The notes under the pieces were generated by a model. That model did not search any database. It was not told the DNA's origin and saw only the letters and a program-made list of their open reading frames with translations. Below, in pieces: positions 16,063 through 24,744 of a stretch of 64,000 nucleotides of DNA (within the stretch, counting starts at the first letter, position 1; each line of letters begins with the position of its first letter). A program made the translations under genes and the position numbers. This DNA is from Comamonas antarctica. GTDB lineage: Bacteria > Pseudomonadota > Gammaproteobacteria > Burkholderiales > Burkholderiaceae_C. The stretch covers positions 3,527,501-3,591,500 of the forward strand of contig NZ_CP054840.1 of the NCBI RefSeq assembly GCF_013363755.1, given 5' to 3'.

Positions 16063-18585
16063 ATGAAGACCACGGCACGCACCGTCGGCCGCGAGGCCCT
16101 GCTGTTTTCCACGCTCTGCGCCGTGCTGCTGTTCGGCCTGTCGCTGGTGCTCATCACCTGGCGCGTGCAGCAGCTGTTGACCGACCTGTCCCAGCAACGC
16201 CTGCTGCGCCTGAGCCAGGAACTCAGTCTCGAAGCCGAGCGCGGCATGCGCTTTGGCGTGGCGTTGCCCGAGCAGACCGAATGGCTTGCGCGCCTGCGGC
16301 AGCTGGGCTCGCAGGAGCCGCAATTGCTGGCGCTGCAGCTGCATGGCAGCGACGGCACGCTGATTGCCCAGGCCGGCGACCCGCAGTACGCCGGCGCGAT
16401 GGCCGCGCACTGGCAGCGCCAGCTGGCCGCGGCACCGCCCTCGCTGGCGCGCAGCGCGCATGCCAGGCTGCATCTTGGCCGGACGCTGGCCGATGCCACC
16501 GGGCAAGCCAGCGCCCAGCTCTGGCTCGTGCTCGACCTGCACGCGACCCAAGCCCAGGCCCGGGCCGCGGCGCTGCGGATCCTGCATCAGGTGGCCCCGC
16601 TGCTGCTGCTCACGCTGGTCCTGGTCTGGGCGGCACTCTGGCGCCTGGGCCTGCAATGGCTGGGGGCCGCGCCCACGCGCGCCACGCGCTGGCTGGTGCT
16701 GGCGGCCGCGCTGGTCTGCGCCGCAACACCGCTGGCGATGGTCTGGAGCGCGCGCGAAACCGCGCGCCCGCTGGTGGCGCAGCAGATCGCCGGGAATGCC
16801 GATGCCATGGCCCGCGCCCTCGGCCGGCAGCTGGCGCGCGCGCTGGACTACGGCATTGCGCTGGCGCAATTGCAGGGCGTGCGCGAGATGTTCGCGGATG
16901 CGCTGCAGCGCGCGCCCGAACTGTCCTCGCTGGGCTTGCGCGGCGGCAGCGGCGGCGACCTGCACGCGGCCTTCCAGCCCGGCGCGGGCGATGGCGCGGC
17001 CGCGCGGGACCTGCAGCAGTCCGCCGCCTTGCCGCAGGGCGCGCGCGTGGTGGTGGGCTATGGGCGTGACTATGTGGACCGCCAGCTCGCCGGCATGTTT
17101 CTCGACCTGGCGCTGGCGCTGGTGGTGGCGGCGGTGCTGCTGCTCGAATGCGCACGCGGGCGCTGGCAGCGCTCGGCGCTCGCAGCGCTGGCAACGCAGC
17201 GGCTTGCACAGCGCGCGGCGGCCCTGCGCGCGGCCTTCACGCGCCGCCCGTGGGCGCCCGGCCGTGCGGCCACGCCCTTGCCCACGCCGGACGATGGCGC
17301 TGCCACGGCGCAGATGACCCGGCTGCGCCTGATCATTTTCCTGGTGGCCCTGTCCGAGGAACTGCTGCGCCCGTTCTTCACGGTGGTTGCGATGGACATG
17401 CCGCCGCCGGCCCTGGCGCTGAGCCCCACCATGCTGGCCGGATTGCCCGTGGTCGCGTTCATGGTCACGCTGGCCCTGGCGCAGCCCGCGGGCCCGGCGC
17501 TGGCGCGGCGCGTCGATCTGCGCTGGGCGCTGATCGGTGCCGCGCTCGCGGGCAGCCTGGCGCTGGCGGCCACCGCCCTGGCGGCCACCGCAATGGCGGC
17601 CACCGCAATGGCGGCCACCAGTTCGGCCGGCTCGACATGGGCGCTGGCGGGCCTGCGCGCGTTCGCCGGCCTGGCTTATGGCCTGGCCCTGATCCTCGCG
17701 CAGACGGCGTTGGTGCGCATCACGCCGCCAGCGCGGCGCGCGCGCGGCATGACGCAGATCGCGGGCGCCATCGTTGCCGCAGGCATCGTCGGCCCGCCAT
17801 TTGGCGGCATGCTGGCGGCCCAGGCCGGTCCGGCCGCGGGTTTCGCCGCCTGCGCGCTGTGCATGCTGCTGGCGGCACTGGCCAGCCGGAGCCTGCAACT
17901 CGGCCCGCGCCCACCCGCGGCCGGCAACGGCTCCACCACGGGCGGCTGGCGCGGCTATGCCGCCGTGGTGCGCAACCCGCGCGCGCTGGCCGTCATCCTG
18001 GGTGCGGCGTTGCCGGCGCGCCTGGTGGCGGTGACGCTGCTGGCGGTGGTCGTGCCATTGCAGATGAGCGCGCTGCAGCAGCCCGCAGCCGTGACCGGTC
18101 GCGCACTGCTGCTGTACTTCCTGGTGTTTGCAGTCAGCGTCTCCGCGTTTGCGCAATGGTCGGATGCCAGCGGCCGGCGCACTCCGTTCCTGCTCGCCGG
18201 CGGGCTGTGCAGCGCGCTGGCTTGCTGGGCCCTGCCCGGCCTGGGCGGCGTGGCCGGCATGGCCGCCGGCTGCGCGCTGCTGGGACTGGGCCAGGCCATG
18301 CAGTCCTCGCCGCAGCTGGCCCTGGTCACCGAACTTTTCGAGCCCCACCCCTGCCGCCCGCAAGTCGCCACGCCCGAGCAGGCGCTGGCGGCGTTTCGCC
18401 TGCTGGAGCGGCTGGGCAGCATTGCCGCGCCGTTTGCCACCGCCTGGGCGGTTGCGGCGCTGGGCTACGCCGGCGCCATGTGGGCCATCGGCCTGCTTCT
18501 TGCCGCGGCCACGCTGGCCATGCTGCCCGCGCTGCGCCGCACCGCTTCCGCTCCTTCCAACTTTCCACTGCTGCAAACACCATGA
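16063..18585 (+). CDS. Sensor-MFS fusion membrane protein
   Basis: 840 residues. Helix 1 (~14-34), first extracytoplasmic domain (~35-165, with LLALQLHGSDGTLIAQAGD), helix 2 (~178-200), helix 3 (~207-228), second extracytoplasmic domain (~229-345, with ELSSLGLRGGSGGDLHAAF), and helix 4 (~347-365). From ~420 to 830 there is an MFS-like 10-12 helix domain; GRRTPFLLAGGL resembles the loop motif D-x-x-G-R-R. A 15-base tandem repeat (17566-17619) encodes AATA units inside one helix. Its stop overlaps the start of an orphan solute-binding protein gene. Sensor domains fused to MFS are known, but the role here is unassigned; I infer sensing or transport coupled to the PP2C phosphatase. Confidence 0.75.
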   Translation: MKTTARTVGREALLFSTLCAVLLFGLSLVLITWRVQQLLTDLSQQRLLRLSQELSLEAERGMRFGVALPEQTEWLARLRQLGSQEPQLLALQLHGSDGTLIAQAGDPQYAGAMAAHWQRQLAAAPPSLARSAHARLHLGRTLADATGQASAQLWLVLDLHATQAQARAAALRILHQVAPLLLLTLVLVWAALWRLGLQWLGAAPTRATRWLVLAAALVCAATPLAMVWSARETARPLVAQQIAGNADAMARALGRQLARALDYGIALAQLQGVREMFADALQRAPELSSLGLRGGSGGDLHAAFQPGAGDGAAARDLQQSAALPQGARVVVGYGRDYVDRQLAGMFLDLALALVVAAVLLLECARGRWQRSALAALATQRLAQRAAALRAAFTRRPWAPGRAATPLPTPDDGAATAQMTRLRLIIFLVALSEELLRPFFTVVAMDMPPPALALSPTMLAGLPVVAFMVTLALAQPAGPALARRVDLRWALIGAALAGSLALAATALAATAMAATAMAATSSAGSTWALAGLRAFAGLAYGLALILAQTALVRITPPARRARGMTQIAGAIVAAGIVGPPFGGMLAAQAGPAAGFAACALCMLLAALASRSLQLGPRPPAAGNGSTTGGWRGYAAVVRNPRALAVILGAALPARLVAVTLLAVVVPLQMSALQQPAAVTGRALLLYFLVFAVSVSAFAQWSDASGRRTPFLLAGGLCSALACWALPGLGGVAGMAAGCALLGLGQAMQSSPQLALVTELFEPHPCRPQVATPEQALAAFRLLERLGSIAAPFATAWAVAALGYAGAMWAIGLLLAAATLAMLPALRRTASAPSNFPLLQTP
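17566..17619 (+). repeat. 15-base tandem repeat inside the MFS-like gene
   Basis: 3.6 copies of GCGGCCACCGCAATG (first copy GCGGCCACCGCCCTG) at 17566, 17581, 17596 and a partial one at 17611. It keeps frame and encodes Ala-Ala-Thr-Ala-Met/Leu in a transmembrane helix. Copy-number change would lengthen the helix by 5 residues. Confidence 0.8.
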
Positions 18586-19685
18586 CCTCCCACGCACTGC
18601 TTCTTCGCCTGCTGCGACCCGGCCTTTGCCTGTGCCTGGCGCTGGCCGGGGGCGCCTTAGCCGGGGGCGCCTCAGCCGAGGGCGCCTCCTCAGCCAGCCG
18701 CGCCCCCGCGCAGAGCGCCGCCGCGCCTGCGCCGGCCCCGTCCTTCACCATCGCGATGGTGCTGCCGCGTGCGGCGCAAAGCATCGAAGCCGGTTTCCGC
18801 AGCTATCTGGAGCGCGAGAACGTCGCGGCACGCTATCTCGAGGTGCGCTATTCCGGCAACCCGACGGAGGCCGAGGCGCTGCGCCAGCAGGTCGCGGCGC
18901 TGCGCCCGGATCTGGTGTACGTGTGGGGCACGCCCACGGCGCTGGCGCTGGCCGGCCGGCACGACCAAAGCAACGCGGCGAATCCGCTGCGCAACACGCC
19001 CATCGTTTTCACCGAGGTCACCGACCCAGTCAACGCCGGGCTGATCAGGAACCTGCAGCAGCCCGAACGCAACATCACCGGCGTGGGCCATGTCGCGCCG
19101 CTGGACATCCAGTTCAATGCCGTCCAGGCCTACCGGCCGTTTCAAAGGATCGGCTATCTGCACAACCCGGCGGAGCCCAATTCGCAGACCACGCTGCGCA
19201 ATCTGCAGGCGCTCGCGCAACGCCAGGGAATGCAGGTGATCGAAGCGCGCCTCGGCCTGAATGCCGACCAGGCGCCCGATGCGGCGCAGATTGCCCCGCT
19301 GGTGGCCGATATCGCGGCACGCGGCGCCGATCTGCTCTACATCGGTCCCGTGACCTTTCTTGCCTTCACCCACCGCGACGCCGTGACCCAGGCCGCGCTG
19401 CGCCAGCGCCTGCCGACGTTCTGCGCGACGGAGAGCATCGTGCGACGCTCGGACTGCCTGTTCGGCCTGTTTTCCAACGAGACCAATGTCGGCCGTTTCG
19501 CCGGGTCGATGGCGCGCCAGATCCTGGTCGAGAAGAAGCCGGTCAGCGCCATTGCCGCCTCGACGCTGCAGCGCTTCTCGCTGCTGGTCAACCTGCCCAC
19601 CGCGCAGGCGCTGGAGCTGTATCCGCCGATGCTGTTGCTGAACGTGGCCGAAGTGATTCCCGCAGTGCCGGCGGCGCTGCGCTGA
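18582..19685 (+). CDS. ABC-type solute-binding protein, COG2984/TrpX-like, orphan
   Basis: 367 residues; ATG at 18582 overlaps the previous stop (ATGA). A signal peptide (LLRPGLCLCLALAGGALAGG) and an Ala/Pro-rich spacer precede a periplasmic-binding fold. Family hallmarks: FTIAMVLPRAAQSIEAGF, PDLVYVWGTPTALALA, IVFTEVTDPVNAGLI, NITGV and LFSNETNVGRFAG. The COG2984 family binds aromatic amino acids and other small solutes for ABC import, but no permease or ATPase is nearby. Coupling to a sensor-MFS gene suggests a ligand-presenting role for signalling; that is inference. Ends 49 bases before the convergent needle gene. Confidence 0.88.
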   Translation: MTSHALLLRLLRPGLCLCLALAGGALAGGASAEGASSASRAPAQSAAAPAPAPSFTIAMVLPRAAQSIEAGFRSYLERENVAARYLEVRYSGNPTEAEALRQQVAALRPDLVYVWGTPTALALAGRHDQSNAANPLRNTPIVFTEVTDPVNAGLIRNLQQPERNITGVGHVAPLDIQFNAVQAYRPFQRIGYLHNPAEPNSQTTLRNLQALAQRQGMQVIEARLGLNADQAPDAAQIAPLVADIAARGADLLYIGPVTFLAFTHRDAVTQAALRQRLPTFCATESIVRRSDCLFGLFSNETNVGRFAGSMARQILVEKKPVSAIAASTLQRFSLLVNLPTAQALELYPPMLLLNVAEVIPAVPAALR

Positions 19686-19705
19686 GCCGGCCCAAAGCTG
19701 CCCCC

Positions 19706-19722
19706 GAGCCGCGAGGCGGCTC
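19706..19722. terminator. Hairpin between convergent genes
   Basis: GAGCCGC (19706-19712) and GCGGCTC (19716-19722) form a perfect 7-bp stem with a 3-base loop, between the solute-binding protein stop (19685) and the needle gene stop (19735). GC-rich, no T-tract. Confidence 0.45.
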
Positions 19723-19734
19723 GAGCGCCGGGCG

Positions 19735-19974
19735 TCAAGCGGCCTTCTGGATGATGCCCTTCAAGGTGTCCGAAACCTCCTTGACGATGGTGCTCTGGAT
19801 CTGCGTGAACATGCTCCATTGCTGGATCTGCTGCTGCATGCTCAGCATGTCGGTGGTGCTGGGAGAGTCGCCGAGATTGGCGATGAGTTCCTTCAGCGAC
19901 GCTTCGCGGCGCGTGGTGACCTGCGCGATGGAGGAGTTGATGGAATCGAAGGTGAGGCCGGCGGCATTTGCCAT
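19735..19974 (-). CDS. sctF: T3SS needle subunit SctF
   Basis: 79 residues, the normal size of YscF/MxiH/PrgI needle proteins. Two helices are joined by a turn with Pro38 (NLGDSPSTT), then SMQQQIQQWSMFTQIQSTIV and the polar C-terminus SDTLKGIIQKAA; this C-terminal helix lines needle channels in the family. Last gene of the minus-strand sctD-yscE-like-sctF operon. AAAGGA stands about 9 bases before the ATG. Confidence 0.9.
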   Translation of the reverse strand: MANAAGLTFDSINSSIAQVTTRREASLKELIANLGDSPSTTDMLSMQQQIQQWSMFTQIQSTIVKEVSDTLKGIIQKAA

Positions 19975-20019
19975 GGTGGAGGTCCTTTCAAAGACAACGG
20001 AAAGACGCGTTACGCGGGA

Positions 20020-20289
20020 TCAGGCGAGGCGCACGTTGGCGCCCATGGAAGGTTTTTCGGCAAGCACATCCTGCGCGGCCGTGCAGGCATCGAGCAGGGC
20101 GGTGAGTTCGCGGTAGCGGCCGGGCAGCACGCCGGCCGCGATGGCCGCGCGCGTGCGCTGCTCTAGCTCGGCAAGCCGCGCCTGGGCCTGGGCGCGCACC
20201 TGCGGCGCGGCGTCGCCACGCAGGCCTTGCTCCAGCGGACTCAGGGCTTCGGGTTGCTGCACCGCGGGGTCGGGCAATAGCAGTTTCAT
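20020..20289 (-). CDS. T3SS needle co-chaperone, YscE-like
   Basis: 89 residues, all helical, starting MKLLLPDPAVQQPEALSPLE and containing RAQAQARLAELEQRTRAA. Size, helix content and position between sctD and sctF fit the YscE/EscE/SsaE-type chaperone that holds needle monomers together with a TPR partner, here probably the YscG-like protein at 31987. The start overlaps the sctD stop (ATGA). The assignment rests more on context than on strong sequence identity. Confidence 0.65.
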   Translation of the reverse strand: MKLLLPDPAVQQPEALSPLEQGLRGDAAPQVRAQAQARLAELEQRTRAAIAAGVLPGRYRELTALLDACTAAQDVLAEKPSMGANVRLA

Positions 20290-21719
20290 CGGTTGATCTC
20301 CAGACGCTTAGGGCCGTCCAACACCAGGTGATCGGGCGCAATCGCCACCAGCCGCCAGCCCGCATGCTGACCGCCGGGCTGCAGCTTGGCGCCATCGGCC
20401 AGCACGACATAGGGCGCAGCGCCGCTGACCACACTGCGGATGCGCAGCGGCAGCCCGGCGTCGCCAATGCGCAGCCGCTCGGTGGCCGCTTCGGCCTCGG
20501 CCTTGAGCACGCGGCTTTGCAGCAGAAACGGGATATCGGTCAGCGGCGTCGACGACCCCGCCAGCAGGCGCTCGAGCGGCCCGCGCTGTGCGCCCCGGAC
20601 ATCCACGCCCAGCACCAGCTGCTCGCCGTCCCAGTCGGCCCTGGTGACCGTGAAACCCTGGGCCTGCAGCCAGTTGCGCACCGCCGGCCCCTGCTCGGCG
20701 GCGACGCGCAGGTTGTCGGCGATCTCTATGCCTTCGGGCGCGCGCGCGCGCAGCTGCGTGAGCAGCGATTGCCGCTCTTCGGGCGAGGCCACCACGCCCC
20801 GGACCTGCACCTTGCCCGCCCCCTGCAGCGCAAACTGCAGTTTCGCGCCCTGCGCCGATCCCGCATCGGCCAGCGAATCCAGTACTTCGCCGGCCGTGCG
20901 CACCGCCAGGCGCGGCAACGGACGCAGGCCCGACAGGCCCTGCGCCAAACGGTCGAACTGCTCCACATTGTCGACCCAGCCGCTGACCATGACCCCGCCT
21001 TCGGGCCGGGGCTCGACGCGCAGGCGCAATGCCGGGTCGACCAGCGCGATGGCCAGGCTGGCCGCCTTCACGGCCTGCTCCTGCGCCTGCGGCGACAGCG
21101 CCACGGGGGCTGGAGCCATGTCCCCGGGATCGCTTTGCGCCGAGGCCGGGGCCAGGCTCCATGCAACCCATGCCACGCCCAGCACCAGCACTGCCAGCAC
21201 GGCCGCCGTGCTCCGGCCCATGCGCCGCAATCCATAGTCCACGCCCGAGATGCGCGTTTCGCCCTGCGCCGGCGCCAGCGCCGCTGGCGCAGGAGCCGCT
21301 TCGGGCAACATCGGCTCCAGCAGATCTTCGCCGCGCTCCACCGGCGCTTGCTGGGCCGTGTCCGCCGCAGCGCCCTCCTGCGGCGGCGCCAGTGCCGCCT
21401 GCCATGGCGCATGCGCGGCGCAGAGCGTGATGCTGATGCCGCCCAGCAGCGCCACCGTGCCCAGCGGCCGGCCGAGCGGCGCGGCCGCGCCGTCTGCAGC
21501 CTGCATCGACCAGCGCTGCGCCTCCCATTCGATCAGCACGGCATCGCCCGGCGCCAGGCCGCAGTCGCGCAGCAGCACATCGCAGTCGCCGTCGCTGCCC
21601 ACAGACAGCTGCTGCGCAGGTGCGACGGCCAGGGTCGCGCCCAGGTGGCAGCCCGAAAGAATCCGCAATTGCACCACTGCGGGGGCGGCTGTGGCTGCGT
21701 TGTCAGGCACGTCGGTCAT
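20286..21719 (-). CDS. sctD: T3SS inner-membrane ring protein SctD
   Basis: 477 residues. The N-terminal ~110 residues form a cytoplasmic FHA-like domain (LSVGSDGDCDVLLRDCGL). An Ala/Pro linker, one transmembrane helix (~168-187: AAVLAVLVLGVAWVAWSLAPA is part of it) and periplasmic BON/ring-building modules (from ~215) follow. This matches the YscD/PrgH layout; SctD and SctJ form the inner-membrane rings. The ATG lies 140 bases from the divergent STAS gene. I see no good copy of the GGAAC-N14-GTTAC motif on this strand in that gap, so the needle operon may use a different promoter. Confidence 0.9.
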   Translation of the reverse strand: MTDVPDNAATAAPAVVQLRILSGCHLGATLAVAPAQQLSVGSDGDCDVLLRDCGLAPGDAVLIEWEAQRWSMQAADGAAAPLGRPLGTVALLGGISITLCAAHAPWQAALAPPQEGAAADTAQQAPVERGEDLLEPMLPEAAPAPAALAPAQGETRISGVDYGLRRMGRSTAAVLAVLVLGVAWVAWSLAPASAQSDPGDMAPAPVALSPQAQEQAVKAASLAIALVDPALRLRVEPRPEGGVMVSGWVDNVEQFDRLAQGLSGLRPLPRLAVRTAGEVLDSLADAGSAQGAKLQFALQGAGKVQVRGVVASPEERQSLLTQLRARAPEGIEIADNLRVAAEQGPAVRNWLQAQGFTVTRADWDGEQLVLGVDVRGAQRGPLERLLAGSSTPLTDIPFLLQSRVLKAEAEAATERLRIGDAGLPLRIRSVVSGAAPYVVLADGAKLQPGGQHAGWRLVAIAPDHLVLDGPKRLEINR

Positions 21720-21771
21720 GCGCGTTCCCCAGGCCGTGTCGCGCGCATCGAACGCCGCGCACGCAGAATGC

Positions 21772-21800
21772 GGAACCTGCCGGCGCCGGAATGCGACTCA
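21772..21800 (+). promoter_or_regulatory. Weak ECF-type promoter before the STAS gene (N15 variant)
   Basis: GGAACC (21772-21777), 15 bases, then GCGACTCA (21793-21800). It resembles the five N14 sites in this window but has one extra spacer base and two changes in the -10 box. It lies about 60 bases before the ATG at 21860. Confidence 0.45.
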
Positions 21801-21859
21801 CACCATGGAACAGCGTTTCCTGTCCCGTCATTTCCACCATTTTGCAAAGGGTCCGGTAC

Positions 21860-22192
21860 ATGAATCTCGATCAAGAACGCCGCGGCGACATCCTCATCGT
21901 TCGTCCGCGCGGACGCCTCGACAGCAGCAGCTCGCCCGAACTCGAAAGCCTGCTGACCGAGCAGCTCAATGCCGGCTGCAAGCGCCTGGTGCTGGACTTT
22001 TCCCAGCTTGAATACATCAGTTCCGCCGGACTGCGCGTGGTGCTGCTGGCCGGCAAGGTGCTGCGTGCCAGCCAGGGTCGCCTGGCACTGGCTGGGCTGC
22101 AGGACATGGTGCGCGAAGTCTTCGACATGAGCGGCTTCCTGTCGCTGTTTGCCGTGACCGGCACCCTGGACGAAGCCATCGCCCGGGTCTGA
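21860..22192 (+). CDS. STAS-domain anti-sigma antagonist (BtrV-like)
   Basis: 110 residues, ATG at 21860 with AAGG about 9 bases upstream. Single STAS domain: LIVRPRGRLDSSSSPELESL, LVLDFSQLEYISSAGLRVV, and LALAGLQDMVREVFDMSG. The second Ser of ISSAGLR is the position phosphorylated in SpoIIAA/RsbV-type proteins. It should cycle between the kinase at 9998 and the phosphatase at 13194. It sits alone between minus-strand T3SS operons, which ties the switch to T3SS. Confidence 0.93.
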   Translation: MNLDQERRGDILIVRPRGRLDSSSSPELESLLTEQLNAGCKRLVLDFSQLEYISSAGLRVVLLAGKVLRASQGRLALAGLQDMVREVFDMSGFLSLFAVTGTLDEAIARV

Positions 22193-22224
22193 ACCCGCGG
22201 GGGCTCGCAGCGCGTGCCGCGTAC

Positions 22225-24330
22225 TCACAGGTCCACCCTTGCCAGCGGCTGGATGTTGATCTCCTGCGTGAGCTCCTGGTACGACAGCACCGGCAATTCG
22301 TACAGGTCCTGCTCGATCATCTTGCGCAGGTAGCGGCGGATGTCCATCGAGGTCAGCAGCACCGGCTTCTGCTGGCTCGCACCGATATCGCCGACGGTCT
22401 TCTTGATGTTCTCCACGAGCGCCTTGCTCACCGCGGGATCGAGCGCCAGATAGCTGCCCGCCGACGTCTGCCGGATCGCGCCGCGCACCGTGTCCTCGAC
22501 GCTTGGCGCCAGCAGGTAGGCAGGCAACAGGTTGTTGCCGCTGGAGTACTTGTTGCTGATATGGCGCTTGAGCGTGGAGCGCACATACTCGGTCAGCAGC
22601 ACCGAATCCTTTTCCTTCTGGCCCCACTCAATCAGCGACTCGAGGATGGCGCGCAGGTTGCGCACCGAGATGTCCTCCGAGACCAGGCGCTGGAGGATTT
22701 CCGCGATCTTCTGGATCGGCAGCACGCGCGTCGATTCCTTGACCAGATCGGGAAACCGCCCTTCCATCGCGCTGAGCAGGAAGCGCGTTTCCTGGATGCC
22801 GATGAAGTCGGCCGAATATTTCTTCAGCACGAAGGCCAGGTGGTAGGTCAGCACCTGGCTGGTGTCCATGACGCTTATGCCGGCCCGGCCCAGCGTCTCG
22901 CGCAGCGCGCCGTCGACCCACAGGGTCTCGATATGCGGCAGGAACTTGCGGTCGCTTTCGTACTTGACCTGCATGGCATCGAGATTTGCCCGGGTCTCGC
23001 GCGCCAGCAGATAGCCCGGGCGCAGCCGGCCCTGCGACACCGGCACCTCCGACAGCATGATGTTGTAGCTCTCCGCCGGCAACGCGTCATTGAAGCGCAG
23101 CTGGATGCCGGGGAAAGGCACGCCCAGGTCGAAATACAGCGCGCGCCGGATCTTCAGCAGCTCCTCATTGAGCACCTCGGCATCGAAGCTCGACTGCAGC
23201 GCCGAGGCCACATCCATCATCAGCGGCACCGTCGGGGCGAACTCCTCGCTGCCGTCGGCCTTGGGCTTGGGCTTCTCCCCGGCCGGCTGCATTGCCGGCA
23301 CCTCGGTCACTTCCCCGGTTTTCTCGTTCACCACGCGGCGCGTGCCGCGGATGATGACGAAGCCTATGCCGCCGATGATCACCGCCAGCACCAGGAACAC
23401 CGTCAGCGGCATGCCCGGGATCAGCCCCATGGCCAGCGCCACGCCGGCCGCGATCAGCAACGCGCGCGGCTGCGCCAGCACCTGCGCGCCGATGTCCTTG
23501 CCGACGTTCGACGGGCCGTCGCCGGTCTGCACGCGCGTGACGATCATGCCCGCGCAGATGGCGATGAACAGCGCCGGAATCTGCGCGATCAGGCCGTCGC
23601 CGATGGTCAGCACCGAGTAGGTCTTGGCGGCATCGGCGGCGGTCATGCCGCGCTGCATGGTGCCGATCACGATCCCGCCCAGCAGGTTCACGGCCACGAT
23701 GATCAGCCCGGCAATCGCATCGCCCTTGACGAACTTCATCGCGCCGTCCATCGCGCCATACAGCTGGCTCTCCTTCTCGACGACGCCGCGCCGGCGCTTG
23801 GCCTCCTCCATGTCGATGGTGCCGGCGCGCATGTCGCCGTCGATCGCCATCTGCTTGCCCGGCATCGCATCGAGCGAGAACCGCGCCGCCACTTCGGCCA
23901 CGCGCTCGGCGCCCTTGGTGATCACCACGAACTGCACGATGGTCAGGATCAGGAACACCACCAGGCCGACCACCAGGTTGCCGCCCACCACGAAGTTGCC
24001 GAAGGTATCGATGATGTGGCCCGCATCGCCTTGCAGCAGGATCAGCCGGGTCGTGGCGATGGAGATGCCCAGGCGGAACAGCGTGGTCACCAGCAGCACC
24101 GAGGGAAACGACGAGAACGCCAGCGGCGATGGCAGGTACATCGCGACCATCAGCAAGATGGCCGAGATCGTCATGTTGATGCCGATCAGCGCGTCGACAA
24201 GCCAGGTCGGCAGCGGCAGGATCATCATGAAGATGACCGCCACCAGGAAGAACGCCAGGATCAGGTCATTGCGGCTGGTGGCCAGCTGGACCACGCGCTG
24301 CAAACGGGCAAAGGCAACGGACTGCGACAT
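22225..24330 (-). CDS. sctV: T3SS export gate protein SctV
   Basis: 701 residues, usual for the LcrD/InvA/FlhA (FHIPEP) family. Eight predicted helices in the N-terminal ~330 residues, including the signature RFSLDAMPGKQMAIDGDMR (around residues 150-170), then a large cytoplasmic domain (~360-701) that forms the nonameric ring receiving substrates and chaperones. Last gene of the sctX-sctY-sctV run, matching Yersinia yscX-yscY-lcrD. Confidence 0.97.
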   Translation of the reverse strand: MSQSVAFARLQRVVQLATSRNDLILAFFLVAVIFMMILPLPTWLVDALIGINMTISAILLMVAMYLPSPLAFSSFPSVLLVTTLFRLGISIATTRLILLQGDAGHIIDTFGNFVVGGNLVVGLVVFLILTIVQFVVITKGAERVAEVAARFSLDAMPGKQMAIDGDMRAGTIDMEEAKRRRGVVEKESQLYGAMDGAMKFVKGDAIAGLIIVAVNLLGGIVIGTMQRGMTAADAAKTYSVLTIGDGLIAQIPALFIAICAGMIVTRVQTGDGPSNVGKDIGAQVLAQPRALLIAAGVALAMGLIPGMPLTVFLVLAVIIGGIGFVIIRGTRRVVNEKTGEVTEVPAMQPAGEKPKPKADGSEEFAPTVPLMMDVASALQSSFDAEVLNEELLKIRRALYFDLGVPFPGIQLRFNDALPAESYNIMLSEVPVSQGRLRPGYLLARETRANLDAMQVKYESDRKFLPHIETLWVDGALRETLGRAGISVMDTSQVLTYHLAFVLKKYSADFIGIQETRFLLSAMEGRFPDLVKESTRVLPIQKIAEILQRLVSEDISVRNLRAILESLIEWGQKEKDSVLLTEYVRSTLKRHISNKYSSGNNLLPAYLLAPSVEDTVRGAIRQTSAGSYLALDPAVSKALVENIKKTVGDIGASQQKPVLLTSMDIRRYLRKMIEQDLYELPVLSYQELTQEINIQPLARVDL

Positions 24331-24342
24331 GGGGAAAACCGA

Positions 24343-24744
24343 TCAGTACCGCGCGGAAGAAGGGCCGGCTGTTGCCGCGGCAACAGCCACCGGCAACAGG
24401 CCGATATAGGCGCGCATGGCGCTTGCCGCCTCGTCCGCGCGGTCGAGCGCCTGCAGGGCCTGGGCCCGCACCAGATGGAACTGCGCGTCCATGGCGCCGA
24501 GAATCGCCAGCCGCTCGAGCACCTCGAGGGCCTTGCGCGGCTTGGCCGAGCGCACCCAGGCCAGCGCCAGCGTCAGCAGCGCGCGCGGATGGTCGGGCGC
24601 CAACAGGCCGCGTGCCGACAGCAGCACGGCGGCCTTGTCGGGCAGGCCATGCTGCAGGTAAATGTAGGCCAGCAGGTCGATGAACTCGAGGTTTTGACCG
24701 GCCTCGGATACCGGCCCGGGGGCGTGTGCGTTGGCTGCCATCAT
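24343..24744 (-). CDS. sctY: T3SS chaperone SctY (YscY-like, TPR)
   Basis: 133 residues from ATG 24744; GTG 24747 and ATG 24741 are neighbours in frame. TPR-type helices: LLAYIYLQHGLPDKAAVLLS, ALLTLALAWVRSAKPRKALE, HLVRAQALQALDRADEAASA. In Yersinia YscY binds YscX and the gate protein SctV. Overlaps the sctX stop and stands 12 bases before sctV. Confidence 0.8.
   Translation of the reverse strand: MMAANAHAPGPVSEAGQNLEFIDLLAYIYLQHGLPDKAAVLLSARGLLAPDHPRALLTLALAWVRSAKPRKALEVLERLAILGAMDAQFHLVRAQALQALDRADEAASAMRAYIGLLPVAVAAATAGPSSARY

Noticed and set aside
16042..18597. 851-codon minus-strand frame
   Set aside because: Antisense to the sensor-MFS gene, Gln/Arg/His-rich low-complexity product.
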